DNA of 64,000 nt, taken from JBBSOW01 sp038259365 (GTDB lineage Bacteria; Actinomycetota; Actinomycetes; Propionibacteriales; Propionibacteriaceae). Numbering within the stretch: the first letter of the stretch is position 1; each line of letters starts with the position of its first letter. Location: positions 1 to 64,000 of the forward strand of contig JBBSOW010000005.1 of NCBI GenBank assembly GCA_038259365.1. The letters run 5' to 3'. Of the stretch, positions 11,156 through 20,678 are shown piece by piece. The position numbers and the translations under genes are program-made. The notes beneath the pieces were generated by a model. The model was not told the DNA's origin and made no database searches. It saw nothing but the letters and a program-made list of their open reading frames with translations.

Positions 11156-12085
11156 CTAAAAGAGGGCGGAGCTGAGGTCGCGACGGGCCTTGTTGACGCG
11201 CGGATCGGCGGCGCCGAGGGTCTCGAACAGCTCCAGGACGCGCTTGCGCAGGAGCTCGCGGTCCTCGCCCAGGGTGAGCCGCAGCAGCCCGATCAGGCGG
11301 GAGAAGGCCTGCTCGGCCTGGCCGGAGACCAGCTCGACGTCGGCCGCGGCGAGGGCCTTCGGCACATTCTTGGGTTCGGCGTCGGCCTCGGCGAGCACGT
11401 TGTGTGCCTCCAGGCCGACGGTGCGCGCCAACAGCGCCGCCTGGGCCCTCCCCGCCTTGGCCTCGGCGTCACCCGCGTCGGCGGTGAGCAGCTTGTCGAA
11501 TTCGGCGACCGCGGCGGCGAAGTCCCCCCGTTCCAGGGCCGCATCGGCCTCGGCGAAGCGCGGATCGGACTCGGGCTCGATCTCCTGCGCCTCCCCGGCC
11601 GCCTCCTCGCCGGCGGGCACCCGACCCACCAACCCGTTGGAGACCGCGGCCTGGAGCACCTGTTCGATGACGGCCTTGACCTGCTCGGGCGGCTGCACGC
11701 CCTGGAACAGCGGCAGCGCCTGGCCCATCATCAGCGCCAGCACGGTGGGGACGGCCTCGACGCCGACCGCCTGGGCGAGCTGCGGGGCGGCATCCACGTT
11801 CACCCGCGCCAGCAGGAAGCGTCCCTGGGCCGCGGCGGCCTCGGAGATCAACGCCTGCGACAGCTGATCGGCGTTCTGAGCGCGCGGGGAGTAGAACTCG
11901 ACGACGATCGGGTACTGCTGGGAGCGAGTGATCAGGTCGTTGAAGGTCTCCTGGCCGACCTGCTCGACGTAGCTGCCCTTCCCGCCGCCCGATCCGCCGG
12001 CGGGGCCGCTGGCGGCCTGCTCGGCCTTGTTCTTGAGGGCGGACAGATCCATGGCGCCGGGTCGGCTGAACTGCGGTGAAGTCAT
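11156..12085 (-). CDS. CnoX/YbbN-like thioredoxin-fold protein with TPR repeats, no CXXC
   Basis: A 309-residue cytoplasmic protein: low-complexity N-terminus, thioredoxin fold (about 40-150) and C-terminal tetratricopeptide-like helices (about 185-309). Where thioredoxins have WCGPC it has YSPRAQ (65-70), so it cannot do dithiol chemistry; it contains the ARVNVDAAPQLAQAVGVEAVP segment typical of the fold. It resembles Mycobacterium tuberculosis Rv1324, which also has a SPR motif. A holdase/co-chaperone role like CnoX is inferred. ATG at 12085 is preferred because TAGGAT ends 7 nt upstream; an in-frame ATG 9 nt upstream overlaps that box. Confidence 0.78.
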   Translation of the reverse strand: MTSPQFSRPGAMDLSALKNKAEQAASGPAGGSGGGKGSYVEQVGQETFNDLITRSQQYPIVVEFYSPRAQNADQLSQALISEAAAAQGRFLLARVNVDAAPQLAQAVGVEAVPTVLALMMGQALPLFQGVQPPEQVKAVIEQVLQAAVSNGLVGRVPAGEEAAGEAQEIEPESDPRFAEADAALERGDFAAAVAEFDKLLTADAGDAEAKAGRAQAALLARTVGLEAHNVLAEADAEPKNVPKALAAADVELVSGQAEQAFSRLIGLLRLTLGEDRELLRKRVLELFETLGAADPRVNKARRDLSSALF

Positions 12086-12092
12086 GGCGTCC

Positions 12093-12098
12093 ATCCTA
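12093..12098 (-). promoter_or_regulatory. Candidate -10 box of the CnoX-like gene (leaderless)
   Basis: On the minus strand TAGGAT ends 7 nt before the ATG at 12085 with no Shine-Dalgarno sequence between. Confidence 0.4.
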
Positions 12099-12171
12099 GG
12101 AGCAAAGCGGGCCCAGGGCATTTCTCGGGCTCCCCGCGACCTCCCGCCCGGGGTTTGCCATGATGGTGGGC

Positions 12172-13800
<1,629 letters not shown>

Positions 13801-15270
13801 GTGGCGCCCCCAGCGGCGCGGAGACGAGGAAGGGCCACCGCGCCGAAGCTTGCGAGATCGAGCTGGCGGCTGGCCGTCCGCAACGCGCCCCTGGCCTTCT
13901 GGCGTGACCAGGCCTACGATCTGGCCGCCGGGCTGACGTTCCACTCCGTCATCTCGTTCTTTCCCGGCCTCTTGGCCGTCGTGTCGCTGCTCGGCCTCGT
14001 CGGGCAGAGCGACGCCGCCACCGACGCCATGCTGTCCGCCCTCCGCGAGGTCTCTCCGGAGGTGGCCACCCAGGAGTTGGGCGAGGTCCTCGACTCCATC
14101 GCCAGTTCGACCGGCTCGGGACTGGCGTTCGGCCTCGGCCTCGGGGTCGCGCTGTGGTCGGCCAGCCGCTACCTGGCCGCCTTCGCCAGGGCGATGAACC
14201 GCATCTACGACGTCGACGAGGGCCGCCCCGTCTGGAAGCTCCTCACCCAGTTGGTGCTCCTCACCCTGGCCTTGGTGCTGCTGGTGTGTCTGCTGCTGCT
14301 CGGGCTCATCGTCTCCGGCCCCGTCGCGCGGTTGGTCGGCCACCTGCTGGGCGTCGGCGAGGCGGGCCTCGGCCTGTTCAACGTCCTCAAGTGGCCGGTC
14401 ATGCTCATCGTCGTGGTCATCATCGTGGCCCTGCTGTACTACGTCACCCCCAACGTTTCGCCCGTTCGGTTCCGCTGGATCAGCCTCGGTGCCCTCGTGG
14501 CGATCGGCATCTGGGTGCTGCTCTCGGTCCTGTTCGGCCTGTACGTCGTGAACTTCTCCCGCTACAACATCACCTACGGCGCGCTGGGCGGCATCGTGGT
14601 GTTCCTGCTGTGGCTATGGATCACCAACCTCGCGCTGCTGTTCGGCGCGGAGGTGGACGCGGAGGTGGAGCGGGCCCGACAGCTCCAAGAGGGCATCGAG
14701 GCCGAGGTGGACATCCAACTCCCCGTCCGCGACACCCGGCGCAGCGTCAAGACCGACGCCCGGCACGAGAACACGATCGCCCGCTCCCGCGAGCTGCGCG
14801 AATCCTTCGACGACGAGGATTCCGCGACGCCACCCGGGCACGATGCCGCACGGTCTGGGGGCGGATGGCAGGATCGGCGTATGCAACAACCAATCCTGAT
14901 CTTCGACGGCGACTGTGGCTTTTGCACCAGATCCGTCAGGTTGGCCGAACGCCTGCGCAAGGATCCCGGCGACTACCGGATCGCCGCCTACCAGCACCTC
15001 GATCTGGAGGCCTATTCGCTCTCGCACGCCCAATGCGAGGAGGCGCTGCAGTGGGTGGACCGCGACGGCACGGCCCATTCCGCCCAGCACGCAGTGGCCC
15101 GGCTGCTGACCGCCTCGGCGTGGTTCGTGCGCCCGATCGGGATGGCTCTTGGGCTGCCCGTGATCAACCCGGTCGCCGGGGTCGTCTACCGCTGGGTGGC
15201 GGCGCACCGACACAAACTACCCGGCGGCACGCCCGCCTGCGCGCTGCCGCCGGCGCAACGCCCTAGCTGA
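13801..15270 (+). CDS. YihY/BrkB-type membrane protein fused to a DCC-family thiol oxidoreductase-like domain
   Basis: One uninterrupted 489-residue frame with two unrelated parts. Residues about 30-310 are a YihY/virulence factor BrkB membrane domain with six predicted helices (for example 44-67, 151-176 and 266-287). An Arg/Asp-rich linker follows (about 325-360). Residues 365-489 are a DUF393/DCC domain with the signature FDGDCGFC. An ATG at 14881 (residue 361) has AGGATCGG upstream, so the DCC protein may also be made separately. The GTG start immediately follows the pgm stop. The fusion, as opposed to two in-frame genes that lost a stop, is read directly from the frame; its function is unknown. 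Confidence 0.75.
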   Translation: MAPPAARRRGRATAPKLARSSWRLAVRNAPLAFWRDQAYDLAAGLTFHSVISFFPGLLAVVSLLGLVGQSDAATDAMLSALREVSPEVATQELGEVLDSIASSTGSGLAFGLGLGVALWSASRYLAAFARAMNRIYDVDEGRPVWKLLTQLVLLTLALVLLVCLLLLGLIVSGPVARLVGHLLGVGEAGLGLFNVLKWPVMLIVVVIIVALLYYVTPNVSPVRFRWISLGALVAIGIWVLLSVLFGLYVVNFSRYNITYGALGGIVVFLLWLWITNLALLFGAEVDAEVERARQLQEGIEAEVDIQLPVRDTRRSVKTDARHENTIARSRELRESFDDEDSATPPGHDAARSGGGWQDRRMQQPILIFDGDCGFCTRSVRLAERLRKDPGDYRIAAYQHLDLEAYSLSHAQCEEALQWVDRDGTAHSAQHAVARLLTASAWFVRPIGMALGLPVINPVAGVVYRWVAAHRHKLPGGTPACALPPAQRPS

Positions 15271-15306
15271 GCCCGGTCGAGCGCCTCATGGGAGCGCGCC
15301 ACGGCG

Positions 15307-17016
15307 CTAGAATCGCGCCGGTTCGGTGTAGGAACCCCAGACGTCGCGCAGCGCGGCACAGATCTCGCCCAGGCTGGCCTCGGCCCGCACGGCCTCCAGC
15401 ATGGTGGGCAGGATGTTGTCCTCCCCCTTGGCGGCCTCGACGAGCTCGGCCAAGCGTTGGGCGATCAGCTCGCCGTCGCGGGAGGCCTTGCGGGCGGCCA
15501 GCTCGCTCACCTGATCCCTCTCCACCTCGTGCGAGACCCGCAGGATGTCGAGCTTCTTCGCGATCGTCGTGGTGTGGCAGTTCACCCCGACGACCTTTTT
15601 CTGGTTGTTCTCCACGGCCGTCTGGTAGGCGAACGCCGATTCGGCGATCTCGCCGGTGAACCAGCCGTCCTCGATCCCTTGCAGCAAACCGCTGGTGACG
15701 GGCCCGATCGGGTGCGGGTTACGCTCGCCCATCGCGATGATCCGGGCGAAGATCTCCTCCGCCTCGGCCTCGATCCGATCCGTCAGCTCCTCGACGTACC
15801 AAGATCCGCCCAGCGGATCGGCGACGTTGAGCACGCCGGTCTCCTCGGCCAGCACCTGCTGGGTCCGCAGCGCGGTCTCGGCGCTGGACTCGCTCGGCAG
15901 GGCCAGCGTCTCGTCCAGGGCGTTGGTGTGCAGCGAGTTGGTGCCGCCGAGCACCGCGGCGAGGGCCTCCACGGCGGTACGCACGACGTTGTTCACCGGC
16001 TGCTGCGCGGTCAGCGAGACCCCGGCGGTCTGGGTGTGGAACCGCAGCCACTGGGCCCGGGGCGAGGTGGCGCCGAAGCGCTGGGACATCCAGCGCGCCC
16101 AGATCCGCCGCGCGGCCCGGAATTTGGCGATCTCTTCGAAGAAGTCGAGGTGGGCGTCGAAGAAGAAGCTGAGACCGGGCGCGAACCTGTTGACCTCCAG
16201 GCCCCGCGAGAGGCCCAGCTCGACGTAGCCGAACCCGTCGGCCAGGGTGAAGGCCAGCTCCTGGGCGGCCGTCGAACCGGCCTCGCGGATGTGATAGCCC
16301 GAGACGCTGAGCGGCTTGTAGGCCGGGATCTCGGCGGTGGTGTACTCCATCAGGTCACCGATGAGGCGCAGGTGGGCCTCGGGATCGAACAGCCATTCCT
16401 TCTGGGCGATGTACTCCTTGTAGATGTCGGTCTGCAGGGTGCCGTTGAGCGCGCCGACGTCGGCGCCTTGGCGTTCGGCGGCGACGACGTACATGCAAAA
16501 GATCGGCACCGCGGGGCCGGAGATCGTCATCGACGTCGTCACCGCGGCGAGGTCGATCTCGTCGAAGAGGATCTCCATGTCGGCCACGGTGTCGATCGCC
16601 ACCCCGCAGTGTCCGACCTCGCCGAGCGAGATCTCCTCGTCGGAGTCGCGGCCCATCAGCGTCGGCATATCGAACGCCACGCTCAGCCCGCCACCCCCGG
16701 AGGCCAGGATCATCTTGTAGCGCTCGTTGGTCTGGCGGGCGTTGCCGAAGCCGGCGAACTGGCGGATCGTCCAGGGCCTCCCGCGGTATCCCGTCGGGTA
16801 CAGCCCCCGCGTGTAGGGGTACTGGCCGGGCCACTCGGCGTGCTCGGCCCCGTCGTCGGCCGGGCCGTAGGCGGGTTCCACCTCGCTGCCCGAGAGGGTG
16901 GTGAAGTCGGCATCGCGCACCTGGCCGCGCTCGAGCGCGGCGGCGTAATCGTGTTGCCATGTTTCCCGACCGGTCCCTCGGCCGTGGGCGGCCACGTTGT
17001 CCTTCGACTGCGTCAT
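15307..17016 (-). CDS. icmA: Isobutyryl-CoA mutase large subunit (acyl-CoA mutase, catalytic barrel only)
   Basis: Coenzyme-B12-dependent carbon-skeleton mutase subunit of 569 residues. Only the TIM-barrel catalytic domain is present; the C-terminal cobalamin-binding DXHXXG domain of one-chain methylmalonyl-CoA mutases is absent, so a separate small subunit is required and is not in this window. Substrate-determining positions read Phe87 (WTIRQFAG) and Gln205 (EYIAQKEWLF), the pair known for isobutyryl-CoA mutase; methylmalonyl-CoA mutase has Tyr and Arg there. It would interconvert isobutyryl- and n-butyryl-CoA. The ATG has GGAAGG upstream. MeaB and a MarR regulator lie upstream on the same strand. 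Confidence 0.85.
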   Translation of the reverse strand: MTQSKDNVAAHGRGTGRETWQHDYAAALERGQVRDADFTTLSGSEVEPAYGPADDGAEHAEWPGQYPYTRGLYPTGYRGRPWTIRQFAGFGNARQTNERYKMILASGGGGLSVAFDMPTLMGRDSDEEISLGEVGHCGVAIDTVADMEILFDEIDLAAVTTSMTISGPAVPIFCMYVVAAERQGADVGALNGTLQTDIYKEYIAQKEWLFDPEAHLRLIGDLMEYTTAEIPAYKPLSVSGYHIREAGSTAAQELAFTLADGFGYVELGLSRGLEVNRFAPGLSFFFDAHLDFFEEIAKFRAARRIWARWMSQRFGATSPRAQWLRFHTQTAGVSLTAQQPVNNVVRTAVEALAAVLGGTNSLHTNALDETLALPSESSAETALRTQQVLAEETGVLNVADPLGGSWYVEELTDRIEAEAEEIFARIIAMGERNPHPIGPVTSGLLQGIEDGWFTGEIAESAFAYQTAVENNQKKVVGVNCHTTTIAKKLDILRVSHEVERDQVSELAARKASRDGELIAQRLAELVEAAKGEDNILPTMLEAVRAEASLGEICAALRDVWGSYTEPARF

Positions 17017-17059
17017 CGCAGCACCTTCCCGCTACGGCATCGGTTGCCCTGCGTGCTCG

Positions 17060-17088
17060 ATACTAGTGCGCCCCGCCCCGGTTCAACC
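17060..17088 (-). promoter_or_regulatory. Predicted icmA promoter with a small palindrome at -35
   Basis: On the minus strand TAGTAT (17065-17060) is a good -10, with TGGTTG 18 bp upstream (or TTGAAC at 15 bp) as a weak -35. A short dyad GGTTCAACC (17080-17088) covers the -35. The leader would be about 35-40 nt and includes a Shine-Dalgarno sequence. Binding by the neighbouring MarR protein is possible but unproven. Confidence 0.35.
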
Positions 17089-17111
17089 AGTGCGCTCGCG
17101 ATCGCGGGCGA

Positions 17112-17612
17112 TCAGAAGTCCCCGGCCGCCGAGCGCAGCCCGCGCAGGAGCCCGAACAGCTGTTCGGATTCCTCGGCGGTGACCGCGCCCATGGCGAACT
17201 CGGCCTGGGTCACCGCCTGGGTGGCCTGCTCCATGACCTCGCGCCCCTTCCGCGTCAGCGAGGCCAGAACGGCCCGACCGTCCTCGGGGTGCGGATCGCG
17301 TCGAATGAGCCCCGCCGCGCTGAGGCGTTGCGCCAGGGAGGTGACCGAGGTGGCGTGCACCTGCAGGCGCTCGCCGATCTTGCCCAACGGCACGGCCCCG
17401 CGCTTGGAGAACGACAACAGCACCAACACCTCGTACCGGGCGAAGGTGAGCCCCAGCGGGCGCAGCACCTCGTCGAGCTCGGTGATCACCAGCTGGTGGG
17501 CCCGCATCAGCGAGGTGACCGCCCGCATCCGCGCCACCTGGCCGTTACCGTGTTCGGCCCACAGCGCGGCGGCCTGCTCGATGGGATCGAACGGCAGCCT
17601 TTCCCGGTTCAT
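17112..17612 (-). CDS. MarR-family transcriptional regulator
   Basis: A 166-residue winged-helix protein: dimerisation helix near the N-terminus (MRAVTSLMRAHQLVITELDEVL), recognition region IGERLQVHATSVTSLAQRL (79-97) and wing RRDPHPEDGRAVLASLTRKG (104-123), all typical of MarR. It begins at ATG overlapping the stop of the PH-domain gene (TGATG), so the three genes from 18327 to 17112 form an operon. It lies directly upstream of icmA and may sense an acyl-CoA or related ligand; that is inference. A palindrome over the operon promoter (18351-18367) is a candidate autoregulatory site. Confidence 0.85.
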   Translation of the reverse strand: MNRERLPFDPIEQAAALWAEHGNGQVARMRAVTSLMRAHQLVITELDEVLRPLGLTFARYEVLVLLSFSKRGAVPLGKIGERLQVHATSVTSLAQRLSAAGLIRRDPHPEDGRAVLASLTRKGREVMEQATQAVTQAEFAMGAVTAEESEQLFGLLRGLRSAAGDF

Positions 17613-18163
17613 CAGGTGCCGTCCTCGGAGTTGGCGTCGTCGATGGTTTGGATGCGGGAACGCAGGCCCGATCGCTGGATGACCCGTTGGATGGTCAGGT
17701 CCCGCTCGTTGGGCCGCCCCACGAAGCGGATGTCGCGTAGGGCCTGATCCTGGGCGGCGGACTCGAAGACGAAGTGTCCGTAACCCAACACCCGGCCCAA
17801 AAGCGGCCGGTTCACCGCGATATCGAGGATCCGCGACATCGGCATGGTGGCGGTGTGACGGCTGAACACCCCGTACACCCGGAACACCCGCATGTTGGTG
17901 ATGACGAACCGATCCATGTGCTCGCGCAGGAGCCGATAGAACCCGATCGCACCCACCACGAGCCCGAGGAAGAACACCAGCCACCAAAAGCGTCCTGCCA
18001 GCGACACGAGGAGGAGAAGCAGTACTCCGGCGAGGACGATGACGGCGGGGAGGACCATCACCACCCGGTGCTTGCGGACCTCGTCGATGATCTTCTCGCC
18101 GTCGTCGGCGATCAGGTGCTGGGAGACCCGGGGATCGAACAACCCGGCCAGCCAGTCGAACAC
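17612..18163 (-). CDS. PH domain-containing membrane protein (bPH_2/DUF304-like)
   Basis: A 183-residue protein with two adjacent transmembrane segments (about 34-55 and 59-80) followed by a bacterial PH-like domain (FVITNMRVFRVYGVFSRHTATMPMSRILDI). Such proteins occur widely in actinobacteria without an assigned role. The start is GTG, 5 nt after the stop of the small membrane-protein gene, and the stop overlaps the marR start. There is no signal peptide other than the membrane segments. Confidence 0.78.
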   Translation of the reverse strand: MFDWLAGLFDPRVSQHLIADDGEKIIDEVRKHRVVMVLPAVIVLAGVLLLLLVSLAGRFWWLVFFLGLVVGAIGFYRLLREHMDRFVITNMRVFRVYGVFSRHTATMPMSRILDIAVNRPLLGRVLGYGHFVFESAAQDQALRDIRFVGRPNERDLTIQRVIQRSGLRSRIQTIDDANSEDGT

Positions 18164-18168
18164 GGCCG

Positions 18169-18327
18169 TTAGCCGGAGGCCAGATTGGAGAAGAAGGTGC
18201 CCACCGATTCGAACATGCCGAAGAAGCTACGCACAGCGGCGGCCGCATCCTCGGGACGGGTCACCAGATAGTAGAGGGCAAACGCGACCACGAGGATGAG
18301 CAGGACCTTCTTGACGAAGTTCCACAC
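18169..18327 (-). CDS. Small single-pass membrane protein (52 aa)
   Basis: An open frame starting GTG at 18327 encodes 52 residues: KKVLLILVVAFALYYLVT forms one transmembrane helix after a positive N-terminus, followed by an acidic-to-hydrophobic tail ending NLASG. AAAGGA lies 7 nt upstream as a ribosome binding site, and the stop is 5 nt before the PH-domain start. Tight spacing, a good ribosome binding site and the clear membrane helix support a real gene. Function unknown; an accessory to the PH-domain protein is plausible. Confidence 0.65.
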   Translation of the reverse strand: MWNFVKKVLLILVVAFALYYLVTRPEDAAAAVRSFFGMFESVGTFFSNLASG

Positions 18328-18350
18328 GAGAGGATCCTTTGGATAAGGGG

Positions 18351-18367
18351 AAGTTTACTGAACACTT
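18351..18367 (-). promoter_or_regulatory. Imperfect palindrome over the -10 of the PH/MarR operon (candidate operator)
   Basis: On the minus strand this 17-bp site reads AAGTGTTCAGTAAACTT, with AAGT/ACTT outer arms and matches at most symmetrical positions. It contains the predicted -10 TAAACT of the operon starting at 18327. Placement over a promoter whose last gene is a MarR regulator suggests autoregulation; binding is inferred. Confidence 0.4.
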
Positions 18368-18414
18368 CTTAGCACTGAGGATAGTCAAACCCTGGCCCGA
18401 CTCGCCGCAGCAGG

Positions 18415-19422
18415 CTACGATGTGCCCGATTCGAGACCGTCCAGGAGAGCATCGGCGGCCGAATAGGGGTCGAGGTGCCCGTCGCGGACCCGAGCGGCGA
18501 GATCGGCCAGCCGGCCCTGGCGATCGGCATGGAACTCGCGGCGCAACGTTCCCAGCGCCAGCGCCTCGACCTCGAGCTGGGCTCGCTCCAGCCTGCCGTG
18601 CTGCCAGCCGCCCGAGGCCATCTCGGCCTCGCGGTGGGCATCGACGCCCGCGAGCACCTCGGAGATTCCCTCACCCTTCAGCGCCGTCGTGGCCACGATG
18701 GGGGGCTTCCAGGCCCCGGCCTCGTACTCGCCCAGCGCGATCATCGTGCGGAGATCGCGGATCACCGCTTGCGCTCCAGAACGGTCGGCCTTGTTGACGA
18801 CGAACACGTCGCCGATCTCGAGGATGCCTGCCTTCGCGGCCTGAATGCCGTCCCCCATGCCGGGCGCGGTCAGCACCAGCGTGGTGTCGGCGGCCGAGCA
18901 GATCTCCACCTCGGATTGTCCCACCCCGACGGTCTCGACCAGAACGGTGTCGAACCCTGCGGCGTCGAAGACCCGCATCGCCTGCGGGGCCGCGGCGGAG
19001 AGGCCGCCGAGATGCCCGCGGGTCGCCATGGAACGGATGTACACCCCGGGATCGCTGAAGTGGGCCTGCATCCGCACCCGGTCCCCGAGCAGAGCCCCGC
19101 CCGAAAAGGGCGAGGAGGGGTCGACGGCCAGCACGGCCACCCGCTCCCCGCGCTCCCGCAGGGCACGGACGAGTTCGGTGGTCGTCGTCGATTTACCGAC
19201 CCCAGGCGGGCCGGTGATGCCGATGACGCGGGCTCGCCCGGTGTGGCTGGCCAGCGCGGACATCACCGCGCGCAACGAAGGGGAGTTGTTCTCCACCAAC
19301 GAGATGAGTCGCGCGATGGCGCGCACCCGACCGGGTGATTCCGCGGACGCGGTTGCCGCCTCGACGAGCGCGGTCACCCTCGGGTTCGCCGCGGGCGGGC
19401 GTAAGCCGGGACTCGACGTCAC
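18415..19422 (-). CDS. meaB: MeaB-family GTPase, chaperone of B12-dependent acyl-CoA mutases
   Basis: A 335-residue G3E-type GTPase that protects and loads adenosylcobalamin mutases. P-loop GPPGVGKST at 71-79, switch region ETVGVGQSE and base-specificity NKAD are all present, and the C-terminal helical dimerisation region is retained. The start is GTG overlapping the thiolase stop (GTGA), so it is co-translated with thiolase. The likely client is the mutase encoded just downstream (icmA), possibly also a methylmalonyl-CoA mutase elsewhere. Confidence 0.92.
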   Translation of the reverse strand: MTSSPGLRPPAANPRVTALVEAATASAESPGRVRAIARLISLVENNSPSLRAVMSALASHTGRARVIGITGPPGVGKSTTTTELVRALRERGERVAVLAVDPSSPFSGGALLGDRVRMQAHFSDPGVYIRSMATRGHLGGLSAAAPQAMRVFDAAGFDTVLVETVGVGQSEVEICSAADTTLVLTAPGMGDGIQAAKAGILEIGDVFVVNKADRSGAQAVIRDLRTMIALGEYEAGAWKPPIVATTALKGEGISEVLAGVDAHREAEMASGGWQHGRLERAQLEVEALALGTLRREFHADRQGRLADLAARVRDGHLDPYSAADALLDGLESGTS

Positions 19423-20618
19423 ATCGCTTCCAACACCAGCGCGTCGCCCTGCCCGCCGCCGCCGCACAACGCGGCGACGGTGCACCTGGCCTCGCCGCGG
19501 TGGAGCAGGCTCGCCAGGTGCAGGGCCAGCCGCGCCCCCGAGGCTCCCACCGGGTGCCCGAGCGCGATCGCGCCGCCATGCACGTTGACTCGCTCGTCGA
19601 GGTCACTCTCGCTGAGGCCGAGAGCCCTCGAACTGGCGATCGACACCGCGGCGAAGGCCTCGTTGATCTCGTACAAGTCGTAGTCGCCGACGCCGATTCC
19701 CGCTCGTTCGCTCGCCGCGCGGATCGCCCGTTCGGGTTGCAGCTGCAGCGAAGAGTCCGGCCCGGCCACCTGGGCGTAGGCCCCCACCCGGGCCCACGGT
19801 CGGCACCCCATCCGCTCGGCCGCCCGCTCGCTCATGACGACAACGGCCGCGGCCCCGTCCGATATCTGGCTGGCCGATCCGGCGGTGATGGAGCCTGCCG
19901 AATCGAAGGCCGGACGCAGCTTCGTCAGCGTCTCCACCGTCGTGGCGGGCCGCACGCCTTCGTCGGCGTCGACGATCAGCGGTTCCCCGCGTCGCTGCGG
20001 CACCGAGACCGGCTCGATCTCCGCGAAGTCTCCGAAGGTCCGGGCCCGGGCGGCTAGCCGGTGCGAGCGCGCCGCGAAGGCGTCCTGATCCTCGCGGCTG
20101 ACACCGGCTCCACCGACGTTGCACGACTCGGTGAGTGCCCCCATGGACTGGTGGGTGAAGATGTCCCACAGGGCGTCGTAGGAGAGGCTGTCGACGAGCG
20201 TGGCGTCGCCGTAGCCCACTCCCTGCCGCGCTCGTGGCAACAGATGCGGGGCCTGGCTCATGGACTCCATCCCGCCCGCGACGACGACCTCGCAGTGTCC
20301 CGCGCGAATGAAGGCGTCGGCGATCGCGATCGAGTGCAGCCCGGACAGGCACACCTTGTTCACCGTGGTCGCGGGCACGCTCATGGCGATGCCCGCTTTG
20401 ACGGCGGCCTGCCGCGCGGGCATCTGCCCCACCCCGGCGAGGAGCACCTGCCCCAGGATCACCTCATCGACCGCCCCCGGATCGACGCCCGCCCGCTGCA
20501 GCGCCGCCGCCACGGCGATCCCGCCGAGGTCGGTGCTCGTCAATCCGCTCAACGCCCCCAGGTACTTCCCGATGGGAGTGCGGGCTCCGCCCACGATGAC
20601 CGATCCGTTAGCTGCCAT
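19419..20618 (-). CDS. Acetyl-CoA C-acetyltransferase (thiolase)
   Basis: Claisen condensation or cleavage of acetoacetyl-CoA. 399 residues with the complete thiolase machinery: nucleophile Cys90 in NKVCLSG, INEAFA, His355 in GGAIALGHPVGASG and proton-donor Cys385 in CGGGGQGDA. ATG at 20618 has TAGGCT 6 nt upstream (leaderless). It is first in a two-gene operon with meaB and is divergent from the epimerase gene. With the 3-hydroxyacyl-CoA dehydrogenase and CoA-transferase elsewhere in the window it suggests acetoacetyl-CoA/butyryl-CoA metabolism. Confidence 0.93.
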   Translation of the reverse strand: MAANGSVIVGGARTPIGKYLGALSGLTSTDLGGIAVAAALQRAGVDPGAVDEVILGQVLLAGVGQMPARQAAVKAGIAMSVPATTVNKVCLSGLHSIAIADAFIRAGHCEVVVAGGMESMSQAPHLLPRARQGVGYGDATLVDSLSYDALWDIFTHQSMGALTESCNVGGAGVSREDQDAFAARSHRLAARARTFGDFAEIEPVSVPQRRGEPLIVDADEGVRPATTVETLTKLRPAFDSAGSITAGSASQISDGAAAVVVMSERAAERMGCRPWARVGAYAQVAGPDSSLQLQPERAIRAASERAGIGVGDYDLYEINEAFAAVSIASSRALGLSESDLDERVNVHGGAIALGHPVGASGARLALHLASLLHRGEARCTVAALCGGGGQGDALVLEAM

Positions 20619-20624
20619 GGCTTC

Positions 20625-20630
20625 AGCCTA
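20625..20630 (-). promoter_or_regulatory. Candidate -10 box of the thiolase-meaB operon (leaderless)
   Basis: On the minus strand TAGGCT ends 6 nt before the ATG at 20618, with no ribosome binding site. Confidence 0.45.
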
Positions 20631-20678
20631 AACTCATGTCCCCGGGCTCGGGAACCGTCGAGGTGAAACAATGGCCGG

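Noticed and set aside
15307..17016. Annotation as methylmalonyl-CoA mutase
   Set aside because: Phe87 and Gln205 replace the Tyr and Arg needed for the carboxylate of methylmalonyl-CoA, and the B12 domain is missing.
15457..17682. A 741-residue plus-strand frame opposite icmA and marR
   Set aside because: Shadow of icmA; composition follows the complementary codons and no motif is present.
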